Below, piece by piece: positions 18,635 through 27,181 of a DNA stretch of 64,000 bases. The notes below the pieces were generated by a model. That model ran no database searches. It had not been told where the DNA came from and worked only from the letters and a program-made list of their open reading frames with translations. The stretch comes from CAVUWL01 sp963787415 (GTDB lineage: Bacteria > Actinomycetota > Thermoleophilia > Solirubrobacterales > 70-9), in NCBI GenBank assembly GCA_963787415.1, contig CAWBCO010000002.1, positions 186,001 to 250,000 on the forward strand, in the 5' to 3' direction. How positions within the stretch are numbered: the stretch's first letter is position 1; every line of letters starts with the position of its first letter. The position numbers and the translations under genes are program-made.

Positions 18635-18791
18635 AGAGGTCGGACTGATTTCAGGGGTGCTGGCCAGTTGGGCTGGGCCGTTCTCCGGCCAAGATGGGGG
18701 CGTCCTGCTCAAGCGATGATGATGCCAGATGTCGGTGCACCCGACTGCGCCTTCTACAGCGTTATCGGCGCAATCCGACATGACGACCTTG

Positions 18792-19580
18792 TCATCTCTC
18801 AGCCGATTGAGAGCGCAAACCGCGTGCGCCAAATGTGAAGATCGTTGCCTGCGCGGCAATTGTTGCTACCACCGCAATCGAGAACGCCACAGGGGGCCCG
18901 AGCGAGTCCAGGCCGATTGCCAGAACAAAGCAAAAGGTGGCGAACCCGTAGAAGCCGACAAGGAAGTTCCGCAAGAGCACCCTGACATTGCCGGAACCAC
19001 CGTGAGCTTGGGTGAACACGGCTAGCACACTCGTGATGACTGGGAACGGCACGAGAAGTCCGCTGACGCTCGGCCCGAGGGCGCCCGAGGCGGCGGTAAG
19101 TGCGACCACCATTGCCAGCGAGGTCATCGCCCGCACTGGCAGATCCCACCCGGGCGGAACTACAATATCGGCCGGCGTCTCTGCGGGCACAGGAAGCAAG
19201 CCCAAGCCGACTGCAAAGCCAGCACCGACGAGGATCAACGAGAGACCGGCTGGGGGATCGAACTGTTGAAGGAACGCGACGCCCACCAGGAACGCAGCCC
19301 AGCCGGCGAACAGGCTCGGCATCGGTCCAGCTCGCTCGGAGAACCTCCCGTACACAATGACGAACAGGGTCAGTGCCGCCAGGCCGAACAACGTGCCGGC
19401 GGCGGCTTCCGCTCCAAACGAGCGACCGTGGAGGAGGGTGAGCACGACGAGAATGGGGCCTGCGACGACGGGCAGCCCGCCGAGGATGCCTGCAACGGCG
19501 ACTCCCCACCTGCGCCCGGCGAGCGACACCGCAACCACGCAGAATGGAGCCAGTAGCAGCTTCGCCAGCAGGACTGCCAC
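18792..19580 (-). CDS. Polytopic membrane protein, unknown function
   Basis: 262 residues with about eight or nine predicted transmembrane helices from the first residues on (AVLLAKLLLAPFCVVAVSLA, VAVAGILGGLPVVAGPILVV, GLAALTLFVIVYGRFSE, and so on) and short loops. Two paralogous halves seem possible, each with a Gly/Pro-rich helix (GGLPVVAGP; LVPFPVITSV). No transport motif is recognised. GTG start. It stands alone, between the IS3 element and a gene fragment. Confidence 0.7.
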   Translation of the reverse strand: MAVLLAKLLLAPFCVVAVSLAGRRWGVAVAGILGGLPVVAGPILVVLTLLHGRSFGAEAAAGTLFGLAALTLFVIVYGRFSERAGPMPSLFAGWAAFLVGVAFLQQFDPPAGLSLILVGAGFAVGLGLLPVPAETPADIVVPPGWDLPVRAMTSLAMVVALTAASGALGPSVSGLLVPFPVITSVLAVFTQAHGGSGNVRVLLRNFLVGFYGFATFCFVLAIGLDSLGPPVAFSIAVVATIAAQATIFTFGARGLRSQSAER

Positions 19581-19732
19581 CGGTCAGGCTCCACTCGCCG
19601 TGGCGTCCAAGCCTGATGTGGCCGAAGGGGCCACAACGGTCGGCCAACTGTGGATGAGAAACAGTCCGTCTGTCACCCACGCCTCGTGCGCAATTATTGC
19701 GGCCTCGGCCATGGCCCCCATCTTCGCCGTTA

Positions 19733-20130
19733 TTCACTCATATCTCGAGAGTTTGAATCTGCCGTAGTTGAAGCCTAGGGCGATCACCTCGTTGTTTGCG
19801 GCGTTTCCATTTTTGATGAAGCGCGCGGTGAGTCGCTGCACGGGAATGGCGTGGCCGGCGCGCAGCTGGGTTGTGATCGTCTTCAGCAAGGACTGTTGGC
19901 GGCCGAGGTAGACGAACCATTGGCGAGCCTTGCTGCGTCGGTCGGCGGTCGAGTCACGGCGGAGATTTCGCGCAGGGTCGCATCGAAGAGCTCCGTGGCA
20001 CGGAACAACTTGGCTGCGGCAGGTGCGAAGCGTTCTGCTCTGACCAGGGGCTTAATTCCCTTCATGGTGCGCTGGGTGATCAGCGCATGGGGCTTGCAGA
20101 TTGCCTCCAGGTGGGCGACGTTGGTGAACT
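19733..20130 (-). repeat. NYCRF secreted-family gene fragment (copy 2)
   Basis: Minus-strand coding remnant without its 5' third. It begins near ICKPHALITQRTMKGIKPLV, continues RAERFAPAAAKLFRATELFD, ATLREISAVTRPPTDAARLA, and after a small indel WFVYLGRQQ to the FNYGRFKLSRYE end. Signal peptide and DPICK region are missing. Nearly the same sequence recurs at 21.4 and 28.3 kb. Confidence 0.75.
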
Positions 20131-20143
20131 GATTGATGCGAAG

Positions 20144-21169
20144 CTACTTCTTCACAAACTCGCTCTTGAACTCGGGCCCTGCCAGTTGGACGACGCCGCG
20201 TCCGAGCATTGGCACGGCCAATGTGCCGAGCCAGCTGGTCGAGCCACTGGAGTTGCGCTGGAAGGCAGCGGTGCCGATGAAAGGCACATCTGGAGCGACA
20301 CTGAACATGCCGCTGGAATCGTCAAACTGGCATTGGCTCACCGGGCCCCCCTGAAAGACCTCGCGGGCGATGGAGACCCGGCCCCGCGTTTCCTCCTTCA
20401 AGGCCACGAAGAGACAGGCTTCTGGCGTCGCCCCCTCTTCTTCAGGGTGGCGGACGGAAAAGCCCCACGCGACGAAAACCGTAGCTTCGTTTTCAGCCGT
20501 CGCGGCTGCGACGACGCCACGGCCAGGGGTGCTTTCTCTCCCTCGACCTTCTGGTTCGGCGAACTGCTGCTCAACCTGACTCGGCGACATAATGTTGGTG
20601 TGATCGGCGTTTTGGCACCCCAGTTTCAACTGCTCGTGTTCATTGATCGGCGCGGTTGGCGCACCGAAGCCGCCCTGCACACGGTGGGCGGTCAGGGCCG
20701 TGTAGCCGCCCTCTCCACGGAAGTGGAACGTGCCGATGAAGGTTCCGAGACGCGCCTTGGCGCCGAATGGGCATCCGCCGCCTTCGCTCAGTGAGCGAAG
20801 GACGCGTCCCGATGGACGGAAGCGAAGGGAGACGCTGCCGAGGGGGCCGAAAGAGGCGTGGATCGCGGTCGGAGTGACGGTGCCTGGCGTCTGGTATTCA
20901 GCGCCGCCTTTGTGATTTTCAGCGACGATGCGGACCGGTGAGTTGGTGCCTTCGAGCGCGGCGACGAGTGTGACCTTGTAGCCGTGAGTGCTTCGGATAT
21001 AGAAGCGAGCGACCTGACGAGGGGATGGGCTGGCCTCGGGGGGATTAGCAATAGCGCTCTGGGCGATTGCGAACGACGAGAGGGCCAGCGCGGCTAAGCT
21101 GAGGGCACCGATCACTCGGCGATGAGCGCGGAACGTAGAAGCCGATGTTTTCGCAACCTTAGGCAGCAA
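20144..21169 (-). CDS. Secreted protein of unknown function (341 aa)
   Basis: The N-terminus is a signal peptide (RRVIGALSLAALALSSFAIA, cleavage likely near QSAIA-NPPEA). The mature protein is beta-rich (VARFYIRSTHGYKVTLVAAL, IHASFGPLGSVSLRFRPSGR, FIGTFHFRGEGGYTALTAHR) with a few cysteines that could pair (GGCPF, KLGCQN, EACLF, SQCQF). This domain arrangement is common among exported Thermoleophilia proteins but has no assigned role. Intact; likely TTG start. A copy of the NYCRF fragment lies on each side. Confidence 0.75.
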   Translation of the reverse strand: MLPKVAKTSASTFRAHRRVIGALSLAALALSSFAIAQSAIANPPEASPSPRQVARFYIRSTHGYKVTLVAALEGTNSPVRIVAENHKGGAEYQTPGTVTPTAIHASFGPLGSVSLRFRPSGRVLRSLSEGGGCPFGAKARLGTFIGTFHFRGEGGYTALTAHRVQGGFGAPTAPINEHEQLKLGCQNADHTNIMSPSQVEQQFAEPEGRGRESTPGRGVVAAATAENEATVFVAWGFSVRHPEEEGATPEACLFVALKEETRGRVSIAREVFQGGPVSQCQFDDSSGMFSVAPDVPFIGTAAFQRNSSGSTSWLGTLAVPMLGRGVVQLAGPEFKSEFVKK

Positions 21170-21399
21170 CGCGGCTCTCCTCTTCTAAACCCTGCCGGCT
21201 CAATGAAATTGATCTAACGAGTCCAAGCGGACCCTACTAGCGCAGGAATGACGGTGACGGATGGGGTGAACGGCTTATGGACGACTCTGAAAGCTCTCGC
21301 CGTGGCGTCGCCGAGCGATAAGACTTGATAGACCTGAAGCCGAACTCCCGCATCCGCTTTCGGCGCAGCGCGGCTGATCGCCGTCACCCCCTGGGATCT

Positions 21400-21745
21400 T
21401 TCACTCGTATCTAGAGAGTTTGAATCTGCAGTAGTTAAAGCCGAGGGCGATCACCTCGTTATTGGCTAGGTTTCCATTTTTGATGAAGCGTGCGGTGAGT
21501 CGCTGCACGGCGATGGCGTGGCCGGCGCGGAGCTGGGCCGTGATCGTCTTGAGCAAGGACTGCTGGCGGCCGAGGTAGACAAACCATTTGGCAAGCCTCG
21601 CTGCATCGGTCGACGGTCGAGGCACGGTGGACATTTCGCGCGACGGTCGCATCGAAAAGGCTCGTTGCACGGGAGAACTTGGCTGCGGCAGGTCCGAAGT
21701 GTTCTGCCCTGACCAGAGGCTTAATGCCCTTCACCGTGCATTTTA
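21400..21745 (-). repeat. NYCRF secreted-family gene fragment (copy 3)
   Basis: Again only the 3' two thirds of the gene: VKGIKPLVRAEHFGPAAAKF, SRATSLFDATVAR, then ARLAKWFVYLGRQQSLLKTI, and the FNYCRFKLSRYE end. Very similar to copies 2 and 4 at the DNA level, indicating recent spread or gene conversion. The two halves lie in different frames. Confidence 0.75.
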
Positions 21746-21840
21746 GGGTCGGGCCAGTGCCGCTTTGGAGTCGGAAAACGCCAGGAGACACTCAGTATCC
21801 TGAGGGCCCCAATGACCAGTCACGGAGAGTTGACATAGAC

Positions 21841-22600
21841 ATGGAGGGAAGACAGACGACCTATGATCGGATTGGGGCTGGTCTATGGCGACGTCCGTCG
21901 CCCCGATCCACGGATCGCCGCCCGCATCGACTCTGCGCTCGGTGACGCGCACACGGTCCTCAACGTCGGCGCGGAACCGGCTCGCATGAGCCGGTCGACC
22001 GCAAGGTGACTGGGGTCGAGCCCTCGGCAGAGATGATTGCCCAGCGACCGGCGGGTGCGGCTCCGGTAATCCAGGCGGCCGCCGAAGACCTGCCGTTCGC
22101 CGACGACAGCTTCGACGCGGCGATGGCAGTGCTCACCGTCCACCACTGGGCCGACCTCAGTGCTGGCCTGAGAGAAGTCCGACGAGTAACGCGAGAGCGG
22201 ATCCTGATCGTCGCTTTTGACCCCGGAAGCGTTGGCCAACCTCTGGATCACCCGCGATTACTTCCCGAAGATGCTGGAGCTCAAGCGCCGCTCCGCTGTT
22301 ACGAGCACCGAGTTGGCGGCGATGCTTTCGACGGCGTGCAGCATCCCCGTTCTCGTGCCGCGGGACTGCACCGATCACTTCTTCGCAGCGCTTTGGGCGA
22401 GACCTGAGATGCTTTTCGACGAGGACGTGGTGCGGCCAATGTGGGTCTGGCAGAGCATCTCGGAAACCGCAAGGCGAGAGGGTCGTAGGCGGCTCGCCGC
22501 CGACCTCAAGAGCGGAGTCTGGGATGAGCGCTACGGGCATCTGCGCGAGAAGCAGGAACTGGACGTTGGTCTTCGATTGGTGGTTTCGGAATTCGGCTGA
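21841..22600 (+). CDS. SAM-dependent methyltransferase, three frameshifts
   Basis: Class I methyltransferase of the UbiE/Methyltransf_11 type, substrate unknown. The pieces are MEGRQTTYDRIGAG, then YGDVRRPDPRIAARIDSALG with TVLNVGAGTGS (one G missing from a run near 21975), then VTGVEPSAEMIAQRP, the motif DDSFDAAMAVLTVHHWADL, and after another slip near 22220 ALANLWITRDYFPKMLELKR to VSEFG. Joined length is about 252 residues. It is followed 12 bp later by the transglutaminase-like gene, so they are probably cotranscribed. Confidence 0.75.
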
Positions 22601-22612
22601 GGGGCAAAAGCA

Positions 22613-23197
22613 ATGAGCCCTACCCTGTCCGCCATCGATTCCCTCACCCCCGGCGACTCCTCGCTAATTGATCTCGTGGAAGCTGTGCGCGGTCTCGCAT
22701 ACGGCCGCCCCGGCGATCGCACCGTCGCGGGGATGCTGCGGGAGCGCCGAGGGACCTGCTCGACGAAGCATCTCTTCTTGGCCGAAGCGCTGGAAATGCG
22801 TTTCCCGAATTCACAGCCGCAGATCACCCACCGCGTCTCTCCCCTGGATCGGGAGACTGCGCGCGAGCTTTTCGGCGACCAAGCTGCCAACACCGTGCCG
22901 GAGGACGGCCTGATTGACGTCCACCGCTACCTCACCGCGACCGTCGACGGTCAGCGGATCGTCATCGACGCCACGTTCCCCGGCGCGGCATGGGATGGGC
23001 GCTCGTCGCTGCCGCTGGCCTGCGGTGAAGGAGACGACTATCCAGCCGGCGCAGACCCCGACACCGAAAAGCGCGCGCTGGAGGACGAGCACTGCGATCC
23101 AGCGGTGCGCGAGCCGTTCATTGAGGCACTCACCCACCTGCGAGGAGCGACTGACATTGATTGGGGAAGCGTGAGCTTCCCCGGGCGACCGAGGTAG
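22613..23197 (+). CDS. Transglutaminase-like family protein
   Basis: 194 residues with the nucleophile region of a papain/transglutaminase-like fold: RERRGTCSTKHLFLAEALEM (Cys48 region), a His in LIDVHRYLTATVDGQRIVID, and the Asp in IDATFPGAAWDGRSS. The Cys-His-Asp order matches transglutaminase-like hydrolases; substrate unknown. It lies between two methyltransferases in the same direction. A 90-bp copy of its DATFPGAAWDGR segment occurs at 27.5 kb. Confidence 0.65.
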   Translation: MSPTLSAIDSLTPGDSSLIDLVEAVRGLAYGRPGDRTVAGMLRERRGTCSTKHLFLAEALEMRFPNSQPQITHRVSPLDRETARELFGDQAANTVPEDGLIDVHRYLTATVDGQRIVIDATFPGAAWDGRSSLPLACGEGDDYPAGADPDTEKRALEDEHCDPAVREPFIEALTHLRGATDIDWGSVSFPGRPR

Positions 23198-23208
23198 CCT
23201 CCCGTCTC

Positions 23209-23800
23209 GTGAAGGAGTACTACGACACCAGGGCGTCGGAGTACGACGAGTGGTATCTCGGACTTGGTCGCTTCGACGGGCTGGAGCGTCCCCACTGGGA
23301 TGACGAGCTCTGCGAGCTGGAGCACACGATCGCCTCCCTTCCACCGGCCCGAACACTGGACGTCGCCTGCGGCACGGGCTTTTTGACCCGCCACCTGCGC
23401 GGCGAGGTGACCGGCCTGGACCAGACGTGAGCGCATGCTGGAGATCGCCCGCGAGCGGATGCCGGCGGCGCGCTTCGTCTGTGGCGATGCGCTTGACCTC
23501 CCTTTCCCCGCTGACTCCTTCGATCGCGTCTTCACCGGACACTTTTACGGCCATCTCGAGGAGCCCCAGCGTCAACACTTCTTGGCTGAGGCACGCAGGG
23601 TCGCGCCGCAGCTGATCGTCGTCGACGCCGCGCAGCGACCTGATCGCCAGCCGTCTGAACGACAGCTACGGATACTCAACGACGGTCAGCGGTTCTACGT
23701 CTTCAAGCGTTACTTCAGTGCCGCCCAACTCGTTGAGGAGCTTGGCGGCGGTTCGGTTCTCTACGAGGGCCGGTGGTTCGTCGCAGTCGAAACGCCGTGA
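23209..23800 (+). CDS. SAM-dependent methyltransferase, one frameshift
   Basis: A second UbiE-like methyltransferase of this cluster. It begins at GTG with VKEYYDTRASEYDEWYLG and has motif I as RTLDVACGTGFLTRHLRGEV. The frame slips at about 23428 (one extra base after TGLDQ) and resumes with MLEIARERMPAARFVCGDAL, DSFDRVFTGHFYGHLEE, and FYVFKRYFSAAQLVEELGG, ending FVAVETP. About 197 residues joined. It starts 11 bp after the transglutaminase-like gene. Confidence 0.8.
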
Positions 23801-23988
23801 AACTTTCTCGCTTGCCACTCCGCCGCCAGCATCGGAAAAGACGACATTGTCGAGGTAGCGGTCGCCGATCCGCTCTGATTTGCGCAAGGTGCCCTCTTCG
23901 CGAAAGCGAGCGCGTCCGGCGGCGTTTTGAGCCCGGGCTATAGGCAGTCAGCCGACGGTGGCTCATAATCTTGACCCATCTCGGAGCC

Positions 23989-24520
23989 GTGCCGAAACAT
24001 AGAGCTAAAGGCGAAGGATCCCGATCAAGACCGGTCGCTGGCGGCGTGCGAGGCTCTGGGTGCCGAGGCGGCCGGCGTACTCGTTCAGCGCGATACCTAC
24101 TTCCATGCTCCGCGCGGACGCCTGAAGCTGCGGGAGGAGGAGGGTGTGACGCCGCACCTAATCGCTTACGATCGCCCAGATCTGGACGGGCAACGCGAGA
24201 GCCGCTACCGGATCGCCGAGGTCGACAACGCCGAGGAGCTGAAGACGGCGCTGTCGGCGAGCCTGGGGATAAAGGTCGTGGTCGAAAAAGAGCGCCAGCT
24301 CTTCGTCTGGGAAGGCAACGTCCGAATCCACCTCGATCGAGTCAAGGGGCTCGGCAGCTTCATCGAGTTCGAGGCGGTGGCAACAGCGGGCTCGGACCTC
24401 TCGCATGAGGAGGAGCAGGTTCGGGTTCTGCGCCAAATATTTGAGATCGACGAAGCCGACGTTATTGCAGGGAGCTATTGCGACCTGGCGCTTGCGGATC
24501 ATGTCGCAGCGAAGAGCTAG
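23989..24520 (+). CDS. CYTH domain protein (class IV cyclase / triphosphatase family)
   Basis: CYTH-fold protein binding triphosphate-containing substrates; roles range from adenylate cyclase (CyaB) to thiamine triphosphatase. From a GTG start the ELKAKDPD strand (with an indel near 24003) is followed by VQRDTYFHAPRGRLKLREEE, RESRYRIAEVDNAEELKTAL, KVVVEKERQLFVWEGNVRIH, and the signature LDRVKGLGSFIEFEAVA. About 176 residues. It is intact apart from the early shift. Function within this neighbourhood is unknown. Confidence 0.8.
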
Positions 24521-24536
24521 CGCTGAGAACATGCAA

Positions 24537-24606
24537 TCGTCCTGCTTTGCCCGTTGTCGCGGGCGGGAATGACTCTCACAAGAATTGATCTCAGAGGGTC
24601 TGGCCA
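24537..24606. repeat. Solo copy of an IS3-end-like sequence
   Basis: The stretch TTTGCCCGTTGTCGCGGGCG followed by GGAATGACTCTCAC closely matches the right end of the IS3 element near 18.60-18.66 kb, and similarity continues about 30 bp outside the terminal repeat. It lies between the CYTH gene and the end of ubiquitin-like operon 2. It may be a scar of an earlier insertion. Confidence 0.6.
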
Positions 24607-24612
24607 AAAGCC

Positions 24613-25413
24613 TTAGGCCCATCTCCCGCAATACGGGCATCCGGACATCGGCTCGTCGATCGGCCTCGTGATTATTCGGCGTCTGCCCCGATAGGTCAGC
24701 GCCGACACCGGCTCGGTCAATCCGGTGACGCTCACCATGAACTCGTTGACCGCCAACGCGGCGACCACGCTGTTCAGAGTAACAACCGAGGGGCCGGCTT
24801 CATCAAGCGAGCCTCGCTTTAGACCGTAGATCCTGTCGTGCGCTTCGCGCTGCTCGGGAGTCAGACTCTCGCGGCGAAGTTCCTCCTGATCGATTTCCCC
24901 AAGGCAGAAGAGACAAGCCCGACCATCAGCGACGACGATCCTCCCACCCCACTCGCCGTCGGGGTCGACGTCACTAGCGGAATCGATGTAGATGATGCGG
25001 TTCTTCGATGCCAAATCGGTGAGCTCTAGTCGCGGCAACTCGCGATCCAGACAGCCGAAGATGTAGGAGCGATCGGCGAGGGCCTCCATCGCCTCCTCTG
25101 CGGGAAGGGCGGCCTCGATCGCGACTACCTCGGCGTCAGCCTGGACGGCGCAGATGCCTCGGCTGGCGATTTCGACCTTGGGGTTGTCGACATCCCCCGG
25201 CGTGGCTCCCACCAATCGGTTGAGGCTGGAATCGGTGACCAGATCCTGATCAACCAGAACATAGTCAAGGACTCCGAGATAGGCGAGCTGCTGGACCGTC
25301 GGACTACCGAGGCCGCCAAGCCCGACAATGCCAACCTTTGCCATCCGGATCCGCGCCTGGCCCTCAGCGCCGAAGAGAAGTTCATTGCGCGAGAAACGAC
25401 CCTCATCGTCCAC
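24613..25413 (-). CDS. E1-like ThiF/MoeB-type enzyme of ubiquitin-like operon 2
   Basis: A compact 266-residue UBA-superfamily adenylating enzyme for the operon's Ubl. ATP-binding glycine loop VGIVGLGGLGSPTVQQLAYL (G31-G36), strand-2 acidic YVLVDQDLV (D55), SSLNR (N65, R66), and two CxxC pairs for zinc (RACLFCLGE, C167/C170; MSGCPYCGRWA, C259/C262). C121 in IFGCLDRE is a possible transfer cysteine, but its position is not canonical. Intact frame. The GTG start overlaps the JAB gene by 11 bp. It is shorter and more MoeB-like than the E1 of operon 1. Confidence 0.9.
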   Translation of the reverse strand: MDDEGRFSRNELLFGAEGQARIRMAKVGIVGLGGLGSPTVQQLAYLGVLDYVLVDQDLVTDSSLNRLVGATPGDVDNPKVEIASRGICAVQADAEVVAIEAALPAEEAMEALADRSYIFGCLDRELPRLELTDLASKNRIIYIDSASDVDPDGEWGGRIVVADGRACLFCLGEIDQEELRRESLTPEQREAHDRIYGLKRGSLDEAGPSVVTLNSVVAALAVNEFMVSVTGLTEPVSALTYRGRRRIITRPIDEPMSGCPYCGRWA

Positions 25414-26005
25414 GCAACCGCCTCCACCAGCGCGTCTGCCCTTTTTTGGTGACCTGAGTTGGGACAGAAACCACCGAATGGCTTGCAGCTTCAGTCGGTC
25501 GGGCGCCAGCCATCAGTTCCCGAATCGTATAGTCGGTCGGCCTCAGTGACTCGCCGCCCACAATCTCGATGGCGTCCAAGCCGATAGGCGGCCCGTCACC
25601 ATGCCAGACGAGAGCGTCGAAGTCCTCCCGAGCGAAGACCAGCGCTGCGTAGGGCCTGCGTCGTAAGCGCCAGCGCAGATGCGGGACCCACTCCTCAAAG
25701 CCCGATAGATCGCTCGGCGAAAAGGCCGCCCGACCCTCTATATGGCTGTGGGCCTCGATCAGGCAGGCATTCTCATCCCAGGCTCGCTTGATCAGCTGAG
25801 GACGAAGCTCATCAGCCAGCTCAACGTGGTAGTCACTCTGGATGTCGAAACCCTCGACGGAGATCGGCATCACGTCGAGCACCTTCAGCCGTCGATCGTC
25901 CTGGTATGGCTCGGTGAAGAGGAAGGCGACCTCCTCGACCTCGCCGCTCAGATGTCGGCGGAGCTCATCGTAGTGACCGCTCCCTACTTCAATTCTCCAC
26001 CCCAT
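25403..26005 (-). CDS. JAB (JAMM) deubiquitinase-like protease of operon 2
   Basis: Prok-JAB family zinc isopeptidase, 200 aa. The JAMM ligands are Glu25 (VEEVAFLF), His86 and His88 (CLIEAHSHIEGRAAFSPSDL), Ser96 and Asp99. The C-terminal region (residues 105-200) is longer than the JAB core and basic at its end (TRWWRRLRGR). The gene follows the E2-family-E gene with no gap (stop codon directly followed by ATG). It would cut the Ubl chain or free the Ubl from targets. Confidence 0.9.
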   Translation of the reverse strand: MGWRIEVGSGHYDELRRHLSGEVEEVAFLFTEPYQDDRRLKVLDVMPISVEGFDIQSDYHVELADELRPQLIKRAWDENACLIEAHSHIEGRAAFSPSDLSGFEEWVPHLRWRLRRRPYAALVFAREDFDALVWHGDGPPIGLDAIEIVGGESLRPTDYTIRELMAGARPTEAASHSVVSVPTQVTKKGQTRWWRRLRGR

Positions 26006-26395
26006 CTAGTTCAACTCCTTGAAGCGATAGCCGATCGAGCGAACGTGGTCGACCATGTTGCTTCCGTCCTGCGGCGTGTCGCCCGGGTTCCAATCCTCGA
26101 GCTGCCACGACCACTGCTGCCAACCCTCGCCAAAACCGGTGGGCACCAGCTCCCCGTCCGCGTTGCTCGGTTTCCCACCGTCCTCCTTGGTCACGATGGG
26201 CCGGGTCCAGAAGGCGTATGGGACCGCCCCTGGCAGCTCCGGCGGAACCCGAAAAGCCAGTTCGACCTCGTCGACGCTCCAGCCGTCAGGGAGCTCGTAG
26301 CGAGCCAGGCGGCACCAGCCGTCCCCAATACACTCGAGGTCGGGGTAGCGCTCCCGTAGCAACTCGATCTCCGCCTGGACTCGCTCCGCACTCAT
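26006..26395 (-). CDS. Prokaryotic E2 family E-like protein of operon 2
   Basis: 129 residues matching the Prok-E2_E family that accompanies multiubiquitin genes: ERYPDLECIGDGWCRLARYE, LPDGWSVDEVELAFRVPPEL, PGAVPYAFWTRPIV, FGEGWQQWSWQLEDWNPGD, and MVDHVRSIGYRFKEL. The only cysteines are C22 and C28, near the N-terminus and upstream of the segment where E2 catalytic cysteines sit, so a classical thioester step is not obvious. The ATG overlaps the Ubl stop by four bases (ATGA). Confidence 0.85.
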   Translation of the reverse strand: MSAERVQAEIELLRERYPDLECIGDGWCRLARYELPDGWSVDEVELAFRVPPELPGAVPYAFWTRPIVTKEDGGKPSNADGELVPTGFGEGWQQWSWQLEDWNPGDTPQDGSNMVDHVRSIGYRFKELN

Positions 26396-26619
26396 CCGCG
26401 CTTGAACCTCACCTTCTTGGCGAAGCCCTTTCCGGGCTTCAGCTCGATGACCGCATCCTCGGCCAGCTCGGTCTCGGTGTTCTCCTCTAGATCGATCTCA
26501 ATGACAGGGGTGTCGGTCGGTAGGCCACCTAGCTCGCGGATCTGGGGAACGGTGATCGTCTCCTGATCCCACTCATAGATGGCTTCTTCAATGTCGATCT
26601 CGAACTTCTTAGGCGCCAT
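26392..26619 (-). CDS. Multiubiquitin-type ubiquitin-like protein
   Basis: A 75-residue single-domain beta-grasp protein of the multiubiquitin family: KKFEIDIEEAIYEWDQETIT, VPQIRELGGLPTDTPVIEID, AEDAVIELKPGKGFAKKVRF, ending KRG. It has one Ub-like domain, whereas many relatives carry two or more in tandem. It ends Arg-Gly rather than Gly-Gly. The start at 26619 follows GGGAGC; longer in-frame starts add an arginine-rich lead that is not part of the fold. First structural gene of operon 2 after the MerR-like gene. Confidence 0.85.
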   Translation of the reverse strand: MAPKKFEIDIEEAIYEWDQETITVPQIRELGGLPTDTPVIEIDLEENTETELAEDAVIELKPGKGFAKKVRFKRG

Positions 26620-26701
26620 GGCCCGCTCCCGTCTTCGTGTTGCTTGGATGCAAGCCACAGTAGACTGCGCCTCGGACGTCTGAATGAAAATGGATTCAGA
26701 C

Positions 26702-27130
26702 TCAGGCGGCCCGCGCTCGACCGACCGTGTGGCGCGCGTGCGAGATGTTGAGCACGACACTAGGGCCTTCTCCTGAGAGCTGCGCTTCGAGTTCGCTGAG
26801 GTCGCGCAATAGAACTGCATCCTTCGCAATCAGCAAGAAATCTGCCCCTCCCTTGTTTGCGACCAGCTCCCTGAGACTTCGTGAGATCCGCTCGAGAGCG
26901 CGAACCTCAACACCAGCCCGCCGGAGCTCGGCCAAGATCATGACCTGCACCGCGTCGATCTCGTCGAAAAGGCTCGGCTTTCCCGATCCCCGCGCCTGAT
27001 GATGGCTTGCGGAGAGCATCCCGCGTTTTTGCCAGTTGTGGAGCGTGCGGTAATCGATTGAGCTCATCTCCGCCAATTCAGGGAGCGTGAAGAGTCGCCT
27101 CCCCGGAGCGGAGTGCCCATTGCCAGCCAT
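26702..27130 (-). CDS. MerR-family transcriptional regulator of operon 2
   Basis: 142 residues with an N-terminal winged HTH of MerR type: RRLFTLPELAEMSSIDYRTL, HNWQKRGMLSASHH, and the wing region SGKPSLFDEIDAVQVMILAE. A helical dimerisation region follows (LERISRSLRELVANKG), then an effector-like tail (ADFLLIAKDAVLLRDLSELE). The ATG at 27130 is preferred over an upstream TTG that adds a low-complexity lead. It is the first gene on the strand, about 80 bp before the Ubl gene, so it probably controls operon 2 and itself. Confidence 0.8.
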   Translation of the reverse strand: MAGNGHSAPGRRLFTLPELAEMSSIDYRTLHNWQKRGMLSASHHQARGSGKPSLFDEIDAVQVMILAELRRAGVEVRALERISRSLRELVANKGGADFLLIAKDAVLLRDLSELEAQLSGEGPSVVLNISHARHTVGRARAA

Positions 27131-27181
27131 CCGGTCCCGTTCTATCAGCGGTGCGAGCGCCGGTCGATCTGGAGCTGACAA

